From Arsenophonus endosymbiont of Ceratovacuna japonica (GTDB lineage Bacteria; Pseudomonadota; Gammaproteobacteria; Enterobacterales; Enterobacteriaceae), in contig AP026064.1 in NCBI GenBank assembly GCA_024349725.1, forward strand, positions 1 to 64,000: a stretch of 64,000 bases of DNA. The letters run 5' to 3'. Numbering within the stretch: position 1 is the first letter of the stretch; every line of letters starts with the position of its first letter. The translations under genes were made by a program, and so were the position numbers. The notes under the pieces are model-generated. The model was not told where the DNA came from and did not search any database. It saw only the letters and a list, made by a program, of their open reading frames with translations. Shown piece by piece: positions 37,869-47,595 of the stretch.

Positions 37869-38708
37869 ATGAAATTTATTGGAGCTCATGTAAGTTCATC
37901 TGGTGGCATTGATAAATCAATATTTCGTGCTCATGAAATTAATGCTACATCATTCGCATTTTTTACAAAAAATCAAAGACAATGGCAAACTACACCACTA
38001 AAACTAGAAGTAATTAAAAAATTTAAAATAAATTGTAAAAAATATGATTTTAAACCTAATCAAATTTTATCACATAACAGTTATTTAATTAATTTAGGTC
38101 ACCCTGAAAATGAAGAACTTAAAAAATCAAGATCTGCTTTTCTAGATGAAATGCAACGTTGTGAGCAATTAGGGATTAGTTTACTTAATTTTCATCCTGG
38201 TAGTCATTTAAATAAAATAAGCATTGATGAATGTTTAGAGAGAATTACTGAATCAATTAATATTAATTTAGCATTAACTAAAAATGTAATTGCAGTAATT
38301 GAAAACACAGCAGGTCAAGGATCTAATTTAGGATTTAAATTTGAACACTTAGCAACTATAATTAAAGGAATTAAAAATAAAAAAAGAATTGGTGTTTGCT
38401 TAGATACATGTCATGCTTTTGCAGCAGGTTATGATTTAAGAACAAATGAAGCTTGTAATGATACATTTATTAAATTTAATAAAATTATTGGTTTTAAATA
38501 TATACGAGCAATGCATTTAAATGATGCAAAAAGCCAATTTGCTAGCCATATTGATCGTCATCAAAGTTTAGGCAATGGTAATATAGGATATACAGCTTTT
38601 ACATACATTATGAAAGATAATAGATTTAATAATATACCTTTAATATTAGAAACTATTAATCCTAAAATCTGGACACAAGAAATTTCTTGGTTAAAATCTC
38701 AGCAATAA
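37869..38708 (+). CDS. nfo: Endonuclease IV
   Basis: Nfo cleaves DNA 5-prime to abasic sites in base excision repair. The product has 279 residues (E. coli 285) and folds as a TIM barrel with a trinuclear zinc site. Visible ligands are the His of [14 protein letters not shown], the His of NFHPGSH, the Glu of VIENTAGQG, the Asp and His of [14 protein letters not shown], the His of MHLNDAKS, the Asp/His of [10 protein letters not shown], and the Glu of [18 protein letters not shown] sits just before ATG. It converges on rplY. Confidence 0.97.
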   Translation: MKFIGAHVSSSGGIDKSIFRAHEINATSFAFFTKNQRQWQTTPLKLEVIKKFKINCKKYDFKPNQILSHNSYLINLGHPENEELKKSRSAFLDEMQRCEQLGISLLNFHPGSHLNKISIDECLERITESININLALTKNVIAVIENTAGQGSNLGFKFEHLATIIKGIKNKKRIGVCLDTCHAFAAGYDLRTNEACNDTFIKFNKIIGFKYIRAMHLNDAKSQFASHIDRHQSLGNGNIGYTAFTYIMKDNRFNNIPLILETINPKIWTQEISWLKSQQ

Positions 38709-39343
38709 TTAAATTTATTTTAATATACTTAAATAATAAATAAAAAATTATTAAATATTTTAATATTAATTAAATTTTAATAAACATTAAATTAAATTAT
38801 TTATTAAAAATAAATTATCAATAAAATAATATTTCTTAATATTATAGTTAATTAAAACTAATTAAAAAATATTAATTTCTTTAAATAAATTACTAAATAT
38901 TTTATTAACTTAATACATACAATAATAATATTTCATTTATATAATTATTAATTAATAATTATATAAATATAAATAAAATAACTTATTTATTTAAAATAAA
39001 TATATATATTATTTAGTTAATAAAATAAATTAATTAAAATATTTTTTCTTTATAAGATTATTTGAAAAAATATACTTTTAATTAATATTATATAATTTAA
39101 TAATAACTTATAATTAACAAAATTATATATAATTAAATTATTAAAAATAAAAATATTTATAAAAATTGTTTTTAAATTATTATTTAATTATTTTTATTAA
39201 ATATAATGTTTATATTATATATTTATAAAATTATTAATTTAATATTAATAATAATTTTATTATAATAATAAATAATAATATCTAAAAAATAAAATTTTTA
39301 AACTATTATTAAATAATAAATATTTCATATAAATAAAATTTTA
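38709..39343. other. Gene-free gap between convergent nfo and rplY
   Basis: The 635 bases are AT-rich with no recognised gene. They contain a perfect 34-bp palindrome at 38935-38968. Confidence 0.65.
38935..38968. repeat. Perfect 34-bp palindrome in the nfo-rplY gap
   Basis: The half-site ATTTATATAATTATTAA (38935-38951) is followed directly by its exact reverse complement. There is no spacer and no G or C. It could form a cruciform or an RNA hairpin for transcripts arriving from either side. Confidence 0.55.
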
Positions 39344-39625
39344 CTAAATAAACAAAAAATCAATATGAGTTAATTTAGGCTTAAATGGATGATATTGAAT
39401 ATCTTGTATTTTTACTTTAGTTTTTTTTCCATTAATTAATAATGTTAATATTTTATAAAGATATATGTTAATTTCTTTATTAAGAATTTCATAATTATTA
39501 AGTTCAATAAGAATTGGTTTTTGATTATTTCCATAAATAATAGCTGGTAATTTATAATTTTTACGTAAACGACGGCTTACAGCTTTACCTTTTTTTTTAC
39601 GAATTTTTGCATTAATAATTAACAT
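39344..39625 (-). CDS. rplY: 50S ribosomal protein L25
   Basis: L25 binds 5S rRNA. The product has 93 residues (E. coli 94), the short form without the CTC extension. The N-terminus has the typical RKKKGKAVSRRLRKNYKLPA, then IIYGNNQKPI, and the C-terminus has QDIQYHPFKPKLTHIDFLF. GAGAAAATT precedes ATG. In E. coli rplY also lies near bcr (about 49 min). Confidence 0.95.
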   Translation of the reverse strand: MLIINAKIRKKKGKAVSRRLRKNYKLPAIIYGNNQKPILIELNNYEILNKEINIYLYKILTLLINGKKTKVKIQDIQYHPFKPKLTHIDFLFI

Positions 39626-40958
39626 AATTTTCTCATAAAATAAAATATATAAAATAAATCTAATAATAGATCAGTAAATACAAAACTTATTAATAATTAC
39701 TAATTAAAGAATATAATCTTAATAAAATAAAATGATTATAATAAATAAAAAATAATTAATTTTAAAATATTTATTTTATCATATTGCACTTTACAAAAAC
39801 AGCTAAATAATAAATAAAATATAAAAAATTATTTTAATATATATTATATGTTAATTTATCTTTTAATAATCAAAAATTAAATTATATAATAAATTTATTA
39901 TATTTATATAATATATAATTTAATTTTTAAATTAAATATAATTCAATATTATTAATAATTATAATTAATATATAGTTATAATAAATAATTATATATTTTA
40001 ATTTCACTATTATTGATAATATATAATATTATTAATTAATTAAAATTAATAATAAATATATTTAAAGTATTTTTTATTTAATATAATTAATGATAATTAT
40101 ATAAATATATAATAATATTTTATAAAAAAAAAATTAAATATAAAATGTAATATTAAAATTAAAGAAATATTTATAGTTTATTATATTTTAATAAAAATAA
40201 TTTTATTTTTATTAAATTTAAAATTAAATAAATTACTAATTAATTAGTATGTATATATTATTTGTTATAATAATATAATTTAATAAAATTAATATAAATA
40301 TTAATTAATATGTTAAATAATAAATAACTATTAATATAAATTTATATTAAATTAATATATATTAAAAATATAATTTATTATAATAATGTATATTTTTTTA
40401 TAATAAATAAATGATATAATTATTTATATTATTTATTATTTCATTTGCATTTAATGTCATTATTTTATAGATTATTATAATTAATATATATTTTAATTTT
40501 CTTTATTCAAAATAAAAATTTATCATACAACTTAATAAATTTTTTCAATAATTATCAATTAATTATAAAGTTAATTATAGTAAATTATAAATAATAAATA
40601 TTACTAAAATAAATAAAATATAAACTTTTATTCAATTAAATTTATAATATAAATCAATAATTTAAATGATTTATATAATAAATTATATTATAAAATTATT
40701 TTTATTAATGATAATTTTATTATATAAATCATAAATTATTATAATTGCATTAGAGGATAAATTTTTTATTTAAATAAATATTATTATCTCCAAATTAAAT
40801 ACAGAACACATTAATAACTATTATTTTTATACGCTTAATTATAAATACATAATGATATTTATTTTATTTTAATATTAAAACTAATAAATATTATTTTTTA
40901 ATAAAAAATCAAAATTATTTAAATTATATTTCACTTTATCAATTTGGAGTATATTTAT
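39626..40958. other. 1.3-kb gene-free gap between divergent rplY and bcr
   Basis: Mostly A/T. Two stretches stand out for more G and C: 39781-39810 and 40741-40850. A pair of 17-bp inverted arms lies at 40666-40682 and 40716-40732. In E. coli rsuA and yejH/radD lie between or beside these genes, so the islands may be traces of them, but I cannot align them. Confidence 0.55.
40666..40732. repeat. Inverted repeat, 17-bp arms, 33-nt spacer
   Basis: The left arm ATGATTTATATAATAAA (40666-40682) and the right arm (40716-40732) are exact reverse complements. A second pairing (TAAAATTAT with ATAATTTTA) competes inside the spacer. It lies about 230 bases upstream of bcr, next to a GC-richer island. 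Confidence 0.55.
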
Positions 40959-42146
40959 ATGCAACATGATAATTACTCTTATCTTAGACTAATTATAATT
41001 TTAGGTCTTATATCTATGTTAATGCCATTATCTATTGATATGTATTTACCTAGTTTGCCATCTATTGCAAAAAGCTTTAATGTTAATACTGGTCAAGCAC
41101 AAATGACTTTAAATAGTTATATTTTAGGTTTTTCAATTAGTCAATTATTTTATGGACCTATGTCAGATAGTATAGGCCGTAAACCAGTAATATTAGGTGG
41201 AGTAATTATTTTTTCAATTACTTCATGGATGTCTACATTAGCTAATAATATTGAACAATTTATTTTTATCCGTTTTTTACAAGGATTATCAGCAGCAGCA
41301 GCAAGTGTTGTTATTACGGCCTTAATGAGGGATATGTTTTGTAGTAATGAGTTTTCACGTAGTATGTCTTTTGTTTTATTAGTTATGACTATAGCACCAT
41401 TATTAGCACCTATATTAGGTGGTATGGTTATGATTTGGTTTTCTTGGCGCGCTATTTTTTGGATTATTTCTTTAGTAGCAATTATAGTATCTTTATTAAT
41501 TATTTTTTTTGTTCAAGAAACTTTACCAAAAGAAAAAAGACAAAAATTTAATTTACAAAATACTATAAAACAATTAATTACTTTATTTCGTGATAAAAAA
41601 GTTTTTTGCTATATACTTTCTAGTGGTTTCTCATTTGCTGGATTATTTTCATTTCTAAATACTGGACCTTTTGTATATATTGAATTATATAATGTTTTAC
41701 CACAAAATTTTGGTTATTATTTTGCTTTGAATATTATTTTTTTATTTTTATTAACAATACTTAATAGTTATTATGTACGTCGTTTTGGTGCATTAAAAAT
41801 GTTACATATAGGATTAACATTGCAATTTATTATGGGAATGTTATTAATTCTTAATACTATATTAAATTTAGGATTTATTACTATGATATTTGGAATTGCT
41901 ATTTATGTTGGAAGTATTGCTATGATATCTTCTAATGCAATGTCTGTTATTTTAGATAATTATCCACATATTGCTGGTACAGTATCATCTTTAGTTGGTA
42001 CAGTACGTTTTAGTATTGGTGCTTTTTTTGGTTATTTAATTTCTTGTTTTAAAGCAACTACTGCTTGGTCTATGGTAGGATTTATGGGATTAAGTGTTTG
42101 TCTTGCAATGGGGTTTATTTTATTATCTAATAATAAACTAATATAA
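40959..42146 (+). CDS. bcr: Bcr-type multidrug efflux MFS transporter
   Basis: This major facilitator superfamily drug:H+ antiporter is related to E. coli Bcr (bicyclomycin/sulfonamide resistance). The frame opens at TTG 40944, but GGAG at 40946-40949 lies 9 bases before the ATG at 40959, giving 395 residues (E. coli 396). About 12 membrane helices are visible. Signatures are PLSIDMYLPSLPSI, QLFYGPMSDSIGRKPVILGG (loop 2-3 motif), and SGFSFAGLFSFLNTGPFVYI. Retaining an efflux pump in so small a genome is notable; its real substrate here is unknown, and amino acid or metabolite export is possible. Confidence 0.92.
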   Translation: MQHDNYSYLRLIIILGLISMLMPLSIDMYLPSLPSIAKSFNVNTGQAQMTLNSYILGFSISQLFYGPMSDSIGRKPVILGGVIIFSITSWMSTLANNIEQFIFIRFLQGLSAAAASVVITALMRDMFCSNEFSRSMSFVLLVMTIAPLLAPILGGMVMIWFSWRAIFWIISLVAIIVSLLIIFFVQETLPKEKRQKFNLQNTIKQLITLFRDKKVFCYILSSGFSFAGLFSFLNTGPFVYIELYNVLPQNFGYYFALNIIFLFLLTILNSYYVRRFGALKMLHIGLTLQFIMGMLLILNTILNLGFITMIFGIAIYVGSIAMISSNAMSVILDNYPHIAGTVSSLVGTVRFSIGAFFGYLISCFKATTAWSMVGFMGLSVCLAMGFILLSNNKLI

Positions 42147-42536
42147 TTAATATTATTTATAATATTATTAATAATAATTATATTTTATAATAAATTATAT
42201 TTCATAAAGTTATTTTTATTATTACTATTTATTATTTAATAAATAACTTAGTAATAATTTATAAATATTTTATAAATATATTTTTATTTTTTAATATAAT
42301 TTTAATATCAAATATAATATTATAATAAATAATAAATAAATTTTATATTAATAATATATTATATAATAATTTTAAGATAATAAATAAATAAATTTAATTT
42401 TAATAATTATTAAACTATAAAATAATTATTATTTTTAATAATATACAATAAATTACTATATAATATTCATTATTATAATAAAAATAAAATATAATAATAA
42501 AATATATTTTTTATATTATATCTTATGAGGTAACTA
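42147..42536. other. Gene-free gap between bcr and pgl
   Basis: The 390 bases are almost pure A/T and separate two genes in the same direction. I see no gene or clear terminator. The right edge carries the pgl ribosome binding site (GAGGTAACTA before ATG). Confidence 0.65.
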
Positions 42537-43532
42537 ATGAAGCAAGTAGTATATGTTTCTAGTACAGAAAGTAAACAAATTCATGTTTGGCTAATGGATG
42601 AAAATGGTAAATTAACATTACTACAACAATTAACATTACCATATGAAGTACAGCCAATGAAAATACATTGTAATGGTCGTTATTTATATGTTGGGATTCG
42701 TCCATATTTTGCAATTATTACTTATCTAATATCAGATGAAGGAAAATTAACCCAACAAAAAATTACTAATTTACCATCTACTCCAACACATATAGAAATT
42801 GAAAAACAAGGTCGTTATTTATTTATTCCATCATACCATCAAGGAAATTTACTAGTATTATCTATTGATCAATATGGCAATGCACAATCACCAATTCAAA
42901 TTATTAAAAATTTAAAATGTCCACATGCTTCTGGAGTAAATTTTGATAATTCACGATTATTTGTTACATGCTTAGGTGAAGATCGCATTCGTGTTTATAT
43001 AATTAGTAATAATGGACATTTAATAGAACGTTCTGCAGATAAACTTATAACTAATAAAGGCTCAGGACCGCGTCATTTAGCATTTTCACCTAATAATAAT
43101 GTTTTATATTGTTTAAATGAATTAAATGCAACAATTAATGTTTATTCTATATTTAAACCTTATCATAATAAGCAAAATTATACTATTTTACCTTATAATA
43201 TAATTAAAAAACCTTGGGCTGCTGATATACACATAACACCAAATGGCAATCATTTATATGCAAGTGAACGTTCTACTAGTATTATTCGTCATTTTAAAGT
43301 GGAAAAAAATGGATTAACATTATTACCAATGGATATTTATTCCACTGAAAATCAACCTCGTGGCTTTAATGTTGATCAAAGTGGTCATTTTTTACTAGTA
43401 GCTGGTCAAAAATCTAATTATATTTCTGTCTATAAAATAAATATAATTACTGGTATACTACAAAAATTAAATAGTTATCTTGTTGGTAAAGGACCTACAT
43501 GTATTACAACAAAATATTTAATTAAATATTAA
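42537..43532 (+). CDS. pgl: 6-phosphogluconolactonase (beta-propeller type)
   Basis: Pgl hydrolyses 6-phosphogluconolactone in the oxidative pentose phosphate pathway, directly upstream of Gnd. The product has 331 residues, exactly the E. coli YbhE/Pgl length, and has the seven-bladed propeller pattern. Conserved blocks are GRYLYVGIRP, SGPRHLAFSPNNN, WAADIHITPNG and QPRGFNVDQSG. ATG follows GAGGTAACTA. It converges on bioA with only one base between the stop codons, and the pgl-bioA neighbourhood is also that of E. coli. Confidence 0.96.
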   Translation: MKQVVYVSSTESKQIHVWLMDENGKLTLLQQLTLPYEVQPMKIHCNGRYLYVGIRPYFAIITYLISDEGKLTQQKITNLPSTPTHIEIEKQGRYLFIPSYHQGNLLVLSIDQYGNAQSPIQIIKNLKCPHASGVNFDNSRLFVTCLGEDRIRVYIISNNGHLIERSADKLITNKGSGPRHLAFSPNNNVLYCLNELNATINVYSIFKPYHNKQNYTILPYNIIKKPWAADIHITPNGNHLYASERSTSIIRHFKVEKNGLTLLPMDIYSTENQPRGFNVDQSGHFLLVAGQKSNYISVYKINIITGILQKLNSYLVGKGPTCITTKYLIKY

Positions 43533-43533
43533 A

Positions 43534-44817
43534 TTATATAATTTGTTTATTTGTAACTATTTTTTTTATGGCTTGAGTTAATTTAGTTAATTGCTCTTTA
43601 TTAATAATATAAGGTGGCATAATATAAATTATTTTACCAAATGGTCTAATCCAAACTCCTTCAGAAACAAAATAATGTTGTAATTTAGCTACATTAACTA
43701 TTTTTTTCATTTCAACTACACCAATTGCTCCTAAAACACGTACATCAGATACTTGAGGATGATTTATTAATGGTAACAGTTCAGTCATTAATTGAACCTC
43801 AATATCTTTTACTAATTTTTCCCATGAACTATTTCTTAACAAAGTAATATTAGCATTAGCTATCGCACAAGCCAATGGATTTCCCATAAAAGTAGATCCA
43901 TGCATAAAATAATTTACTTTATCTTTACTAATAATATTTGCAATACTACGACTAGTTATAGTAGCTGATAGAGTAATATAACCACCTGTTAATGCTTTGC
44001 CTAAACATAAAATATCTGGAACAATAGAGCTATGTTGGTAAGCAAATAATTTACCAGTACGACCAAATCCAGTAGCTATTTCATCCACAATAAGTAAAAT
44101 ATTATATTGATTACATAATTCTCTTACTTCATTTAAATAATTTGGATGATAAATTCTCATACCACCAGCTCCTTGAACAATAGGTTCAAGAATAATAGCA
44201 GCAATTTTATTAGATTGCTCTTTTAATAATTTTTGCAATGGCATCAATTCTTCTGTTTTCCATGGTTCATAAAAGCCACATTTAGGGGCTGGAATAAAAA
44301 AAGATACAGGAAAATAACTATTATAAATTTTATGTATTGAATTTTTGGGATCACAAACTAACATAGCACCAAAAGTATCGCCATGATATCCATATTGTAA
44401 TGAAACAAATGTATGACGTTTTTCACCTTTAGCTTGCCAATATTGCAATGCCATTTTTAATGCTATTTCTATTGCAACTGAACCAGAATCAGCAAGAAAG
44501 ATGCATTCTAACTTATTATCAATTATTTCAATTAATTGTAGGCATAAAGAAATAGCTGCCGGATGAGTAATTCCACCAAACATAACATGAGACATATTTG
44601 ATAATTGTTGTATAGCTGCTTGATTTAATATTGGATGGTTATAACCATGAATAGCTGCCCACCAAGAAGACATACCATCAATTAATTTTCTTCCATCAGA
44701 TAATTCAAGTTCAACACCTGATGCTCGTATAATAGGATAAGTTGGCATTGGTTTCATAATTGAAGTATATGGATGCCAAATATGTTTAGCATCAAAAGTA
44801 ATATCATTAAATTGCAT
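43534..44817 (-). CDS. bioA: 7,8-diaminopelargonate synthase BioA
   Basis: BioA transfers an amino group from S-adenosylmethionine to KAPA, giving DAPA, in biotin synthesis. The product has 427 residues (E. coli 429), a fold-type I PLP enzyme. Landmarks are HIWHPYTSI, SSWWAAIHGYNHP, the PLP-phosphate region LADSGSVAIEIALKM, VDEIATGFGRTG with the ring Asp, and the Schiff-base Lys of CLGKALTGGY. HGSTFMGNPLACA is conserved. It is divergent from bioB across 101 bases, as in E. coli. No clear Shine-Dalgarno is seen before its ATG. Confidence 0.97.
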   Translation of the reverse strand: MQFNDITFDAKHIWHPYTSIMKPMPTYPIIRASGVELELSDGRKLIDGMSSWWAAIHGYNHPILNQAAIQQLSNMSHVMFGGITHPAAISLCLQLIEIIDNKLECIFLADSGSVAIEIALKMALQYWQAKGEKRHTFVSLQYGYHGDTFGAMLVCDPKNSIHKIYNSYFPVSFFIPAPKCGFYEPWKTEELMPLQKLLKEQSNKIAAIILEPIVQGAGGMRIYHPNYLNEVRELCNQYNILLIVDEIATGFGRTGKLFAYQHSSIVPDILCLGKALTGGYITLSATITSRSIANIISKDKVNYFMHGSTFMGNPLACAIANANITLLRNSSWEKLVKDIEVQLMTELLPLINHPQVSDVRVLGAIGVVEMKKIVNVAKLQHYFVSEGVWIRPFGKIIYIMPPYIINKEQLTKLTQAIKKIVTNKQII

Positions 44818-44918
44818 AATATATAATAAAACTCAATTTATTTATTTATTTTAGTTGACATGATAACGTACTTATTTAAACTGGCAAGACTTTTTATTTT
44901 ATAAAGGAGAATAGTATA
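44818..44918. promoter_or_regulatory. bioA-bioB divergent control region, possible eroded BirA operator
   Basis: This 101-base region separates the divergent bio genes. Toward bioB a promoter-like pair is visible: TTGACA (44855-44860), 16 bases, TAAACT (44877-44882), then AAAGGAGAATAGTATA before the bioB ATG. E. coli BirA binds a palindrome with arms TTGTAAACC and GGTTTACAA. Here AGTTG (44853-44857) and CAAG (44885-44888) sit at almost the same separation, but the inner bases do not match, so any operator is degenerate. The promoter match is moderate and the operator is speculative. Confidence 0.4.
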
Positions 44919-45950
44919 ATGAAAAAACCATGGACACTCAATAAAGCAGAAAATTTATTTGATTTACCTTTTTTTACATTACTTTTTAAAGCTCAAAAAA
45001 TTCATCGTAAACATTTTGATCCACAACAGATTCAAATTAGTACACTACTATCTGTTAAAACAGGAGCTTGTCCAGAAGATTGTAAATATTGTCCACAAAG
45101 TGCTCGATATAAAACTGGATTAAAAACAGAAAGATTACTAGAAGTACAAAAAGTAATAGAATCTGCGAAGCAAGCTAAAAAATCTGGTTCAACACGTTTT
45201 TGTATGGGTGCTGCATGGAGAAATCCACATGAACGAGATATGTTACATTTAGAAACTATGATAAAAGAAGTTAAATTATTAGGCATGGAAACTTGTATGA
45301 CATTAGGTACACTAAATAACCAACAAGCACAACGATTAGCAAATGCGGGACTTGATTATTATAATCATAATTTAGATACTTCACCAGAGTTTTATAGTTC
45401 TATTATTACTACCAGAACTTATCAGGATCGTCTTGATACAATTGATAAAGTTCGTAAAGCTGGCATGAAAGTTTGTTCTGGTGGTATTATTGGTTTAGGT
45501 GAAAAAGTTACTGATCGAGCTGCACTATTAGTTCAGTTAGCTAATTTACCTAAAGCTCCAGAAAGTGTTCCAATAAATATGTTAATCAAAATAAAAGGTA
45601 CTCCACTGGAAAATAATGAAGATATAGATCCATTTAATTTTATTCGAACTATTGCAGTTGCACGAATTATGATGCCAACTTCATTTGTACGACTCTCTGC
45701 TGGTCGTGAAAAAATGAATGAGCAAATGCAAGCACTTTGTTTTATAGCTGGAGCTAATTCTATTTTCTATGGTTGTAAATTATTAACTGCTTCTAACCCT
45801 GAAAAAGATAAAGATCAACAACTTTTTCGTAAGTTAAATATTAATCCACAAAATACTGAAATAACATTAAATAATTGGAAAAAAATAAAATATCAAGAAG
45901 ATGCTATAAACCAAATAGATACAGAACAATTTTATAATGCATCATCATAA
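44919..45950 (+). CDS. bioB: Biotin synthase BioB
   Basis: BioB inserts sulfur into dethiobiotin, the last step of biotin synthesis. The product has 343 residues (E. coli 346), a radical SAM TIM barrel. The [4Fe-4S] motif is in [13 protein letters not shown]. The [2Fe-2S] ligands are the Cys of [20 protein letters not shown] and [12 protein letters not shown], plus the Arg of [19 protein letters not shown] is conserved. A strong AAAGGAG lies upstream. In E. coli bioF follows immediately; here 967 gene-free bases lead to bioD. Confidence 0.98.
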   Translation: MKKPWTLNKAENLFDLPFFTLLFKAQKIHRKHFDPQQIQISTLLSVKTGACPEDCKYCPQSARYKTGLKTERLLEVQKVIESAKQAKKSGSTRFCMGAAWRNPHERDMLHLETMIKEVKLLGMETCMTLGTLNNQQAQRLANAGLDYYNHNLDTSPEFYSSIITTRTYQDRLDTIDKVRKAGMKVCSGGIIGLGEKVTDRAALLVQLANLPKAPESVPINMLIKIKGTPLENNEDIDPFNFIRTIAVARIMMPTSFVRLSAGREKMNEQMQALCFIAGANSIFYGCKLLTASNPEKDKDQQLFRKLNINPQNTEITLNNWKKIKYQEDAINQIDTEQFYNASS

Positions 45951-46917
45951 TAAAATAATTTAATTTATTAATTTAATATGCATAAATAATATATATTTTA
46001 GAAATAAAAATAAATCTTAAAATAAAACTTATAACTTAATGCTAAATTAATAGTAATAATTTATATTATTAATAATAATTATATTTATAATTAAATAAAT
46101 AATTTATAAATTAACTAATTTTTTTATAAATGATTATATTAATTACTTATTATTATAATAATAAATTAATATATAATTATAATATTAATAAATTAATATC
46201 ACAGTATGGCTAAAAATTTTTAGCCATACATTAATTACTAATAATATAATATATCTTACTAATAAATATTATAATATTTTATTAATATTTAATTTAAAAT
46301 ATTATATTATTTTAATTGCTTAATATATTATTAAATTTTAATTATTATTGAAATTTCATTTAACATAGAAATAATTAATTTATAAAATCAAATAATAATA
46401 AAATAGTATAATTTTAATTATTAATAAAAATTAAAAAAATATAAATAATATTTAATATATAATAAATAATTATTTATATAATATATTTATTATTAAATAT
46501 ATATTATAATATTATTATAAACTTAAAATTGTGATTTAAATTTAAGATAATTAAATAAATTATTAATAATTATATTTAAATTAATATATATTATTAATTA
46601 TTAAGTTTGTAAAATACACATTTTATATAAATAAATTAATAATATAATATTATAAATATATATATATTATATTAATAAAAGTATATAGTTTATAAAATGA
46701 TTTTTTCTATTATAATTAAATATTAATTATTAAAAATTATCATTAACAATAAAAATAATAATATAGTAATTAATGTATTAATTACTATATTAATAATATA
46801 ATAAATATATAATATTAATATAATTTATATATTAAATAAAAAATTAATATTATATATGTCAATAATGAAATTTATTAACTAAATTATTTAATATATTAAT
46901 TTATGGAATTTTACATT
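45951..46917. other. Gene-free gap at the lost bioF-bioC position
   Basis: E. coli has bioF and bioC (about 1.9 kb together) between bioB and bioD. Here 967 AT-rich bases remain, with no readable fragment of either. The one striking element is a 26-bp perfect palindrome with a GC-containing core at 46204-46229. Loss by decay plus partial deletion is the simplest reading. Confidence 0.75.
46204..46229. repeat. Perfect 26-bp palindrome with GGC/GCC stem
   Basis: The half-site GTATGGCTAAAAA (46204-46216) is followed directly by its exact reverse complement TTTTTAGCCATAC (46217-46229). It is the only palindrome in the deserts with several G:C pairs, about 250 bases past bioB. The order stem-A5T5-stem puts the T-run inside the hairpin, not after it, so it is not a textbook intrinsic terminator. 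A protein-binding operator or bidirectional RNA hairpin is possible. Confidence 0.7.
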
Positions 46918-47595
46918 GTGAATAAATGTTTTTTTCTTACGGGTACAGACACAAATGTTGGCAAAACAGTAACTAGTTGTTTATTATTGCAAGCTGCTTC
47001 AAAATTAGGTTATAAAACAGCAGGTTATAAACCAATATCCTCAGGTAATGAACAATCAACTGTTAGTTTAAAAAACTTAGATGCTAAATTACTAAAAATA
47101 AATAGTAATATTAAACTAAATTATTATGATATAAATCCTATTAGTTTTATGCAAAAAACATCTCCACATATTGCAAGTCAACTATCTGAAAAAATTATAG
47201 ATTGGCAAATTATGTCATCTGGATTAAACAAATTAAAACAATTAGCAAATTGGATTATTGTTGAAGGAATTGGAGGATGGTATACACCTATTTGTAATAA
47301 ACAAACTTTAGCCGATTGGGTTATACAACAACAATTACCAGTAATATTAGTAGTTGGTATTAAGTTAGGATGTATTAATCATGCTATATTAACATTAGAA
47401 GCTATTGAAAAAAGTGGTTTATTACTTTCAGGTTGGATAGCTAATGAAATTATTTCTCCTGATCAATATAAAAAATATTATTTACAAATATTACAACAAA
47501 AGATTTCGGCACCACTTTTAGGGATTATACCATATTTACCTAATTGCAAATCTTATATAATTAACAATTTTATTGATTTAAATAAATTATTATAA
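46918..47595 (+). CDS. bioD: Dethiobiotin synthetase BioD
   Basis: BioD closes the ureido ring of DAPA with CO2 and ATP to give dethiobiotin. I choose GTG 46918: it has TGGAA upstream (GGA at 46905-46907) and gives 225 residues, the E. coli length, with an N-terminus matching (M)NKCFFLTGTD. An in-frame ATG at 46903 has no Shine-Dalgarno but would add five residues. The P-loop GTDTNVGKTVTS, GYKPISSG, VEGIGGWYTP and VVGIKLGCINHA are all intact. With bioA and bioB it covers the last three biotin steps. Confidence 0.95.
   Translation: MNKCFFLTGTDTNVGKTVTSCLLLQAASKLGYKTAGYKPISSGNEQSTVSLKNLDAKLLKINSNIKLNYYDINPISFMQKTSPHIASQLSEKIIDWQIMSSGLNKLKQLANWIIVEGIGGWYTPICNKQTLADWVIQQQLPVILVVGIKLGCINHAILTLEAIEKSGLLLSGWIANEIISPDQYKKYYLQILQQKISAPLLGIIPYLPNCKSYIINNFIDLNKLL

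Noticed and set aside
46903-46917. ATG at 46903 as the bioD start
   Set aside because: No Shine-Dalgarno precedes it, while GTG 46918 has GGAA upstream and gives the exact E. coli length and N-terminus. The ATG remains possible.
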